Shown here in pieces: positions 19,500 through 24,290 of a stretch of 24,290 nucleotides of DNA; the first letter of the stretch is position 1, and every line of letters begins with the position of its first letter. The notes beneath the pieces are model-generated. The model worked only from the letters and a program-made list of their open reading frames with translations. It ran no database searches and was not told the origin of the DNA. The stretch is taken from the NCBI GenBank assembly GCA_029747585.1, contig JAPEVF010000684.1:1-24290 (forward strand), read 5' to 3'. This DNA is from Pleurotus djamor. Taxonomy: Eukaryota; Basidiomycota; Agaricomycetes; Agaricales; Pleurotaceae. The translations under genes and the position numbers were made by a program.

Positions 19500-19889
19500 T
19501 CACAACCCTGTGTCTGACGACCCTCTCCGGAAATTTCCAACGATGCAAGTACGAAACACTCATTCAGCGATGGAGGGCTAACGGCGGGTGTACTCTATGG
19601 TCGAGCGCCGCTCAAGGACGCTGATCTTGGTATGCAGGAACCTCCGCGCTTGTACCCGTGCATTCCAGTAGCCTTGAAGGGGTGCATCGGAGCGCCCATG
19701 CGCTGATCCGTCTCAAGCCAAATGTCAGCTTCGCTAGTTCCTTCGATTCCAATGAGAGATGTGAAGGAGATTAAGGGGTATTTTTGTAACGATAACTATG
19801 TCTGAGGGAAGGGCGAAATGATGTCATCAGGTCGACCCTTCTTCATGAGGAAGATGGAAGGCATACCCCTAGTTCCTACATAAAGCGAC
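19500..19889. other. Gene-free spacer
   Basis: About 390 bp between the unresolved locus and the F-box gene stop. No open frame with protein-like features was found, and no repeat or RNA element is evident. Confidence 0.4.
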
Positions 19890-20804
19890 TTAAGATGGAT
19901 CTTGCTCAATCATTCTTTTCGTGTGGTCGATTGCCAAGTCCCATATACTCGGGCCCTTCCCGCGAACATCATTCTCCCAGTCGCTTCGAAGGTTATGCTT
20001 GGATGGCTTCGCCAAAAAGACATTCGAAATCCCAGTACGTCGACAGAGCTTGACCCAGGCAATGGTCAAATCGTAGGCAATCTGATTCGGACAAGGATCT
20101 TCGTCGTAAAGAATGAGGACCAGCATAATCAAGGAGGTATCCCTCAGCAGCTGGTTCACATGTCCCATGTTGAGGATGTCAGATTCAGTGTCGGAGGGAA
20201 AGGCGATGTGTGTAAGATTAGAGAAGGATGTAGTATCAAGGGGGGTGACGGTCAAGGGAATCGACTTTGCCAGGTGAAGATGAGTGATTCGTCCCGCGAA
20301 GTGGTTTTGAGTGAGGTAACGCGTCGCAAGATTCCATCGCTCATCTGGGTCGAAGATGAGGAGGCGGATCGGTTTGGTATTCGGTACCACAGTGGATTGA
20401 TTTTCAACGAACAACCATGTAGCGTTCGACCGAACGAAGATTTGCTGAGTCATAGCGATATTTTCCACCGCCACACAGGACGAGAGCATCTTCCGTACCC
20501 CATCACAGTGCTCTTGCATCCAGAGGTTTCGAACACATTTCGAGGGGAGAAAACCGGGGATTTGGTAGCTATACGAGAGAGGTCGCTCATCTTCCCCTTC
20601 ATTGAATAGTATTCGGCGAAACGCTTTCATATCGGCTTCAGTGGCGAGGACAACTGTTTCAAACAGACGCGGGAGAGCCAGCCGGAGGCACCACGAACTG
20701 ACAAGACACACATTCAGGCAGGATGCCGCCGAATCTTGGGCTACAAGGTCCAAGATGTGCCGCACTATCTCGGGAGGAAGATCGTGCATAATCGTCAAAG
20801 ACAT
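19890..20804 (-). CDS. F-box-like domain protein
   Basis: One minus-strand exon of 304 residues. The N-terminus (about 7-50) carries the F-box pattern LPPEIVRHILDLVAQ followed by CLNVCLVSSWCLRLALPRLFETV, the usual two helices and conserved Trp/Leu positions. The rest is a Leu-rich region (RITHLHLAKSI, FSNLTHIAFPSD), plausibly a degenerate repeat or substrate-recognition domain, as in the large lineage-specific F-box families of agaricomycetes. F-box proteins dock targets on the Skp1-Cullin ubiquitin ligase; a target cannot be named. The start is the first ATG before the F-box. The antisense strand is open for 235 codons, which I treat as a shadow. Confidence 0.82.
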   Translation of the reverse strand: MSLTIMHDLPPEIVRHILDLVAQDSAASCLNVCLVSSWCLRLALPRLFETVVLATEADMKAFRRILFNEGEDERPLSYSYQIPGFLPSKCVRNLWMQEHCDGVRKMLSSCVAVENIAMTQQIFVRSNATWLFVENQSTVVPNTKPIRLLIFDPDERWNLATRYLTQNHFAGRITHLHLAKSIPLTVTPLDTTSFSNLTHIAFPSDTESDILNMGHVNQLLRDTSLIMLVLILYDEDPCPNQIAYDLTIAWVKLCRRTGISNVFLAKPSKHNLRSDWENDVRGKGPSIWDLAIDHTKRMIEQDPS

Positions 20805-21980
20805 GGTAAACGTCGAAATTGGCTTTTGTATCCGATTCTAGACTGTTCAAAATAACGGCTTGACGGCTTGTCACTAGCACTCATGGCCAGTTCAACGTGA
20901 GTTCAAGGAGGCCTAGCCAAGCCACAATAAAAAAACCGACCCTTGTTGCGTGTAATGCACGCTGTAGTAGCTCGTGCAGATGTTGGTTTCGATGTGCTTG
21001 ATGTATTTGTGAGACGAAAGAGGAGGGAAGTGTCAGGCTCTGTGGCAGAGCAACCTTCAAGGAAGATTTATGGCCAATCCACTCGGAATCGAGTTTCAAC
21101 GGTTCTGTGGAGCCCGTTTATATGAGGAATAGCGCACTCTGTGACGCAGTCGCGCTGAGCTGCGATCTACAGGTGGTATTAATGGTTGATGGATTGCGCA
21201 GTAGCGACTTCCGCTTGGTTTCGAGATGGTTTCAAGTTTTCGAAGCAGCGCCAGAATCGGAAACCACGCGATCATTAGCGCTCGGGCGCCAAGGACTACC
21301 CAACGTCCACGAATTTCATTTACCTCCTAGAACAAATCCTATCCGTTGAAGAAGCCCGACCCAGTCATTAACAATTCCTCCTATCAGCGCCCTTCATATC
21401 TCGGATTGAGATTTACTTTGATAGATTCAGAAACCAGGACTCGGGACCCGCCAGGCGGCTGCCTTTGCATGCAATGAACAAATCAGATTCCGGAGACACT
21501 GGGAGCCCTGGCTACCGTATACCGAGAATAATGCAGCCACATATGATACGTCGCAGCACCCATTACGAGTTTAGCTCGCTCACGCCAACAGTTCCCATTG
21601 GTTCTCTTCCCAACCCGGAGGATGAGATCATGGATCATGGCGGCACGCCCACGACGTCCATCATCAACACCCGATAATTCAGATCCAATACACACACCTC
21701 CTCGGAATATACAGGGACCAAAGTCACGGAATGCCCCAAATCGCACTAAGCTGAAAGATGGTGGCGATGATTCCGCCACTAGAGTAGTGCAGCAACCATT
21801 CAACTCTTTTCGGTGATTACCTTGGCCCCAAAAGCAGATGTGTAGGTTACGCTTGGCAATTACTGAATGGCTCCATAGTACGCTACAATATAAAACAGAC
21901 TTCAGTACTAGTACCTCGAGAAACGCAGACACCTCCGACCCCGTATCAAATTCAGCACATCAGCGTCGCGCAGGTCGACC
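20805..21980. other. Gene-free stretch, with promoter of microprotein gene B
   Basis: About 1.2 kb. Short frames on both strands (longest 149 codons on the minus strand, 21932-21483) have no domain or splice support. The left part should contain the F-box gene promoter. The right end contains the TATA box at 21889. I see no repeat or RNA gene. Confidence 0.4.
21889..21895 (+). promoter_or_regulatory. TATA box of microprotein gene B
   Basis: TATAAAA lies 92 bp before the ATG at 21981, almost the spacing seen in front of microprotein gene A (98 bp). The sequence between is free of ATG codons. Confidence 0.5.
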
Positions 21981-22112
21981 ATGAACGCGAACACCAAGCT
22001 CACCAAAGAAGAGCCTCCTCTTCCTCCCCCGAACTCACCACCGCCGCTTCAATGTGCGATGTGTGGAATGACTGGAGGACAGCACAAAGCCAATTGCCCA
22101 CGTCCGGGCTAG
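21981..22112 (+). CDS. 43-residue zinc-knuckle-like microprotein B
   Basis: ATG to TAG encodes 43 residues. A Lys/Glu-containing head and a Pro-rich stretch (EEPPLPPPNSPPPLQ) lead into CAMCGMTGGQHKANC, again C-x2-C-x6-H-x3-C. Gene A has the same order and spacing, including the CG(x2)GG turn between the second Cys and the His, and both end a few residues after the last Cys. A predicted intron (22122-22185) starts 10 nt after the stop. The gene is convergent with TFIIE-beta, whose stop is about 200 bp away. Frames this short are usually missed by gene callers; the paired structure is the main reason to believe it. Function is unknown. Confidence 0.6.
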   Translation: MNANTKLTKEEPPLPPPNSPPPLQCAMCGMTGGQHKANCPRPG

Positions 22113-22121
22113 CGGCAAATT

Positions 22122-22185
22122 GTGAGTGGTTCCTTATCTAACCTGATTGAAATTGGACTGAGGGGCACCTCAACAAGAACCGCAG
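22122..22185 (+). other. Predicted 3' UTR intron of microprotein gene B
   Basis: GTGAGT donor 10 nt after the TAG and an acceptor ending ACCGCAG at 22185, giving 64 nt. It occupies the same position relative to the stop as in gene A. Confidence 0.45.
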
Positions 22186-22307
22186 TGTCCGCAGACCACA
22201 GTCCGTTCGAATACGAATATGATATGATGTATATCGATGATGTCTATAATACACGGTGATGTAACTGCTGTAAGAGTATAGTAGAAAAGTGGACATAAAT
22301 ACAGTGA

Positions 22308-23441
22308 TTATTTCCCAGGTGGCGCATAATCCTTCGACAGATCGATTTCTCCCTTCAAATGAGTGTTCGTGATCCTGACCTGGCGTTGCCGAGGAGCGCT
22401 GCCTTTCTTGCCCTTTCTCTTTCCCGTAGGTGCTTTCGGGGCGACAGTCTCCGCAGCGGTGACTTGCAGACCCTCTGCAAACACCACATCGTCAGATACG
22501 CAGACATGTAAGAGGGACGCATAACCCACCCGATGCAAGTTGTTTCAGGAGGTCAACATCGTTCGGGACTTTGAGTGAATGCCAGAGGTCCACAAACTCT
22601 AATCGAGGAAGTGGATGCGTGAGCTAGCGCCACCACAGAAAGAACACCCACCTTTCTCAACAGGCATACCACCAGCCTCCTCCGTCGGCTTCACCTCATT
22701 CCAAAAGACCATCCGCAGCTGACCATCTTTCGTCGTCCGTGTGACCAAGACTTCACCTTCTTTCTCCAACTCCTCAATCGCTTGAGGCGCCTCTTTCCAC
22801 GACTCCTTCAACGCGCGGACGGGGATTCCCCCGCCTTTTCGGGTTTGCCGTTGGATTTCAGTAAGCAATGAAACTTTGTTGCGGAAGTTGAATTCGTGCT
22901 ATTTTGCGTCAGTAAATCTGCTGTCAAGACCAAGACGAGGTGGCTCGGTATACTTTGTAGGAATACAAATCCGTCTTTGGGTCCCATTGAATCTTGTCGT
23001 GGCTTTTGAACTTTTCAAGCAGTACCCGATCCGTGTCAAGGGGGGTATTCGTGACAATAGCAATATCTTGAAGACGCATAGGATTGGGGGTTGACTAGTT
23101 CACCCGCTTCAGCTTCGTTAAACACGAGAAAAGCCCGATGACTCACTTTGAGATAATTCACCGCATAAACCAACTGCGTGTTGACGTTCATCCCAGTGCC
23201 TGTATCTGCAGGCTGCGAGTACACGACATCTACGACTCATGATGTCAAACCCCCATAAACGGGTGTTGATATACGAACTCGTCTTGGGTCGTTTCTTCTT
23301 TGGTGAACCATCCTTCGACGATTCTGCCGCAGGTGAAGCCGAGTGGTCAGTTTTCGCTGGCGGCTGAGAGTGCCATGACTTGTAGTCTTGTCTGTGCAAG
23401 ACACTTTTGAAGGCAGCAGCGTCCTGGGCCAACTTGGACAT
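22308..23441 (-). CDS. TFA2: Transcription initiation factor IIE subunit beta (TFIIE-beta)
   Basis: Six minus-strand exons (23441-23279, 23229-23147, 23094-22954, 22898-22652, 22598-22530, 22474-22308) give 289 residues with all phases consistent. The N-terminus MSKLAQDAAAFKSVLHRQ precedes a basic Ser/Pro region (SPKKKRPKT). The core winged-helix segments are VNTQLVYAVNYLK, NPMRLQDIAIVTNTPLD and FNFRNKVSLLTEIQRQ, followed by GGIPVRALKESWKEAPQAIEELEKEG and RMVFWNEVKP. The Lys-rich tail holds GKRKGKKG and ends LSKDYAPPGK. TFIIE-beta pairs with TFIIE-alpha to recruit TFIIH and assist promoter opening by RNA polymerase II in the nucleus. The first donor is GTTCGT. The symbol follows the yeast orthologue. 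Confidence 0.92.
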
Positions 23442-23537
23442 GGTGGTCGGTGGTGAGGTGGTCTGAAGTGAGATCGGTCTTCGGCGCTTGTCAAAGGAGG
23501 CAAATCGGTCACGTGTGAGTTAGGACTCAGGAGGCTC

Positions 23538-23870
23538 CTATTCCACACCAGACTTCGTTGCGTGACTCCAGGGAAGTTCTTCCTTTCCCCAGAAATCTAC
23601 GTCCGTTCCAATTTTAAGCACGTCGATATTCATTTTATCCAGCCTTGGAGAGATTGAGGACCAACCAATCCCCCAAGATGTGTGGATTCGTTGGGGCAGT
23701 CCGAGTCTCCAACCACAATCGCCCAAGTTCAATGCACTGATTGCGACCACACGTAAAAGCTCGCGTGAGCAGCCCATCGGCTGTCTTGACACTCGCACAG
23801 ATCTTACAGTGTACGTACCTATTGCGATGTCGGTAGAGAAATCGATAGTACTTGCGAAGCCTCAGCTACC
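23538..23870 (-). CDS. 3' end of an unidentified minus-strand gene (partial model)
   Basis: A minus-strand frame open from about 23870 to the TAG at 23538 reads IGTYTVRSVRVS early and ends MNIDVLKIGTDVDFWGKEELPWSHATKSGVE-like sequence, which looks protein-like (mixed acidic, hydrophobic and Trp residues). An overlapping frame in another phase is open over about 23876-23647 and contains YVHCKICASVKTADG with paired cysteines. A splice might join the two. Possible exons further upstream (a GTAAGT donor near 24000, acceptor near 23926) could not be linked with confidence. I do not recognise the product. It lies about 97 bp upstream of the TFIIE-beta start on the same strand. Confidence 0.4.
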
Positions 23871-24290
23871 CTGGCGATTTAATTTCCACTCAGAATCCGC
23901 TTGTCATCCACCCTGCCGCTGACCTGCCCACGCGAAAGTGCGCTATTAGCCCAATGGACATCGATCGTCCCACTCGCCAAACGCGAACGCGATACTTACT
24001 AAGAAGTAGAGGTTATGACTCGATTCCTTGACGCCATTCAATTCTTAGCCAATCCCAATCCGCGCACAGGCATTCGCTGGTGCGACCTGATCGATGATTC
24101 GTAAATCGCAAATCGTTCACCGATCCGACGTACCTAAATGAGGCAATTCTCGGCATTTGCATTGCATCTCATGCGTCAGCCTATTGGCGGGCTACTATCG
24201 ATGGTTCTAGTTCTTCCACGGCTGTCTGTACAATCCTGCTTACACGAAGCGGAAACTATTCCCAGTGGATGTGGATGGGATCGGGAACAG
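23871..24290. other. Unassigned window edge
   Basis: About 420 bp with many stops in all frames. Splice-like signals are present (minus-strand GTAAGT near 24000), so upstream exons of the preceding partial gene may lie here, but none is supported by a recognised motif. Confidence 0.3.

Noticed and set aside
19902..20609. 235-codon plus-strand frame
   Set aside because: Antisense to the F-box gene, with no domain and no start context; the minus strand carries a recognisable F-box.
21483..21932. 149-codon minus-strand frame upstream of microprotein gene B
   Set aside because: No recognisable domain or splice support, and it overlaps the TATA region of gene B on the opposite strand.
23678..23737. 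ATG start reading MCGFVG, resembling a class II glutamine amidotransferase N-terminus
   Set aside because: The frame stops after 20 codons and no downstream exon of such an enzyme was found; the minus strand is more protein-like.

Overview
The window reads as nuclear DNA of a filamentous basidiomycete (Agaricomycetes type). Genes are densely interrupted by introns of about 40-70 nt with GT..AG ends, and the recognisable families (secreted short tyrosinase, class 3 lipase, NagZ-like GH3, YtcJ-like amidohydrolase, F-box protein, Hrp1-like RNA-binding protein, TFIIE-beta) fit that group. No prokaryotic operons, rRNA or CRISPR were seen, and I recognised no tRNA. A few isolated N bases occur, several beside homopolymers.

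Layout, left to right: the 3' end of a Ser-rich gene (1-475, +) and a long gene-free stretch; a tandem pair of related small secreted proteins (1911-2711 and 3019-3819, +); a secreted tyrosinase (4407-5731, +); a small putative tail-anchored protein (6531-5926, -); a cytosolic GH3 beta-N-acetylglucosaminidase (8852-6753, -); a two-RRM protein with a Met/Gly-rich tail (12008-9728, -); an intronless lipase (13027-14175, +); a 15-exon membrane-anchored amidohydrolase (14366-16968, +) followed by a decayed remnant of a related gene (about 17568-17706); a 49-residue zinc-knuckle-like microprotein (18117-18266, +); an unresolved minus-strand locus (19499-18565); an F-box protein (20804-19890, -); a second microprotein (21981-22112, +); TFIIE-beta (23441-22308, -); and the 3' end of an unidentified minus-strand gene.

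Splice models were rebuilt by hand from reading-frame continuity, splice sites and recognisable family motifs. For the two secreted proteins, tyrosinase, RRM protein, amidohydrolase and TFIIE-beta the exon lengths sum to whole codons with no internal stop. The genes do not form an evident pathway. They mix housekeeping genes (TFIIE-beta, RRM protein) with secreted or degradative enzymes.

The most novel-looking signal is the pair of microproteins at 18117 and 21981. Both carry Pro-rich leader then C-x2-C-x6-H-x3-C, both have a TATA box 90-100 bp before the ATG, and both have a predicted intron starting within 10 nt after the stop codon.
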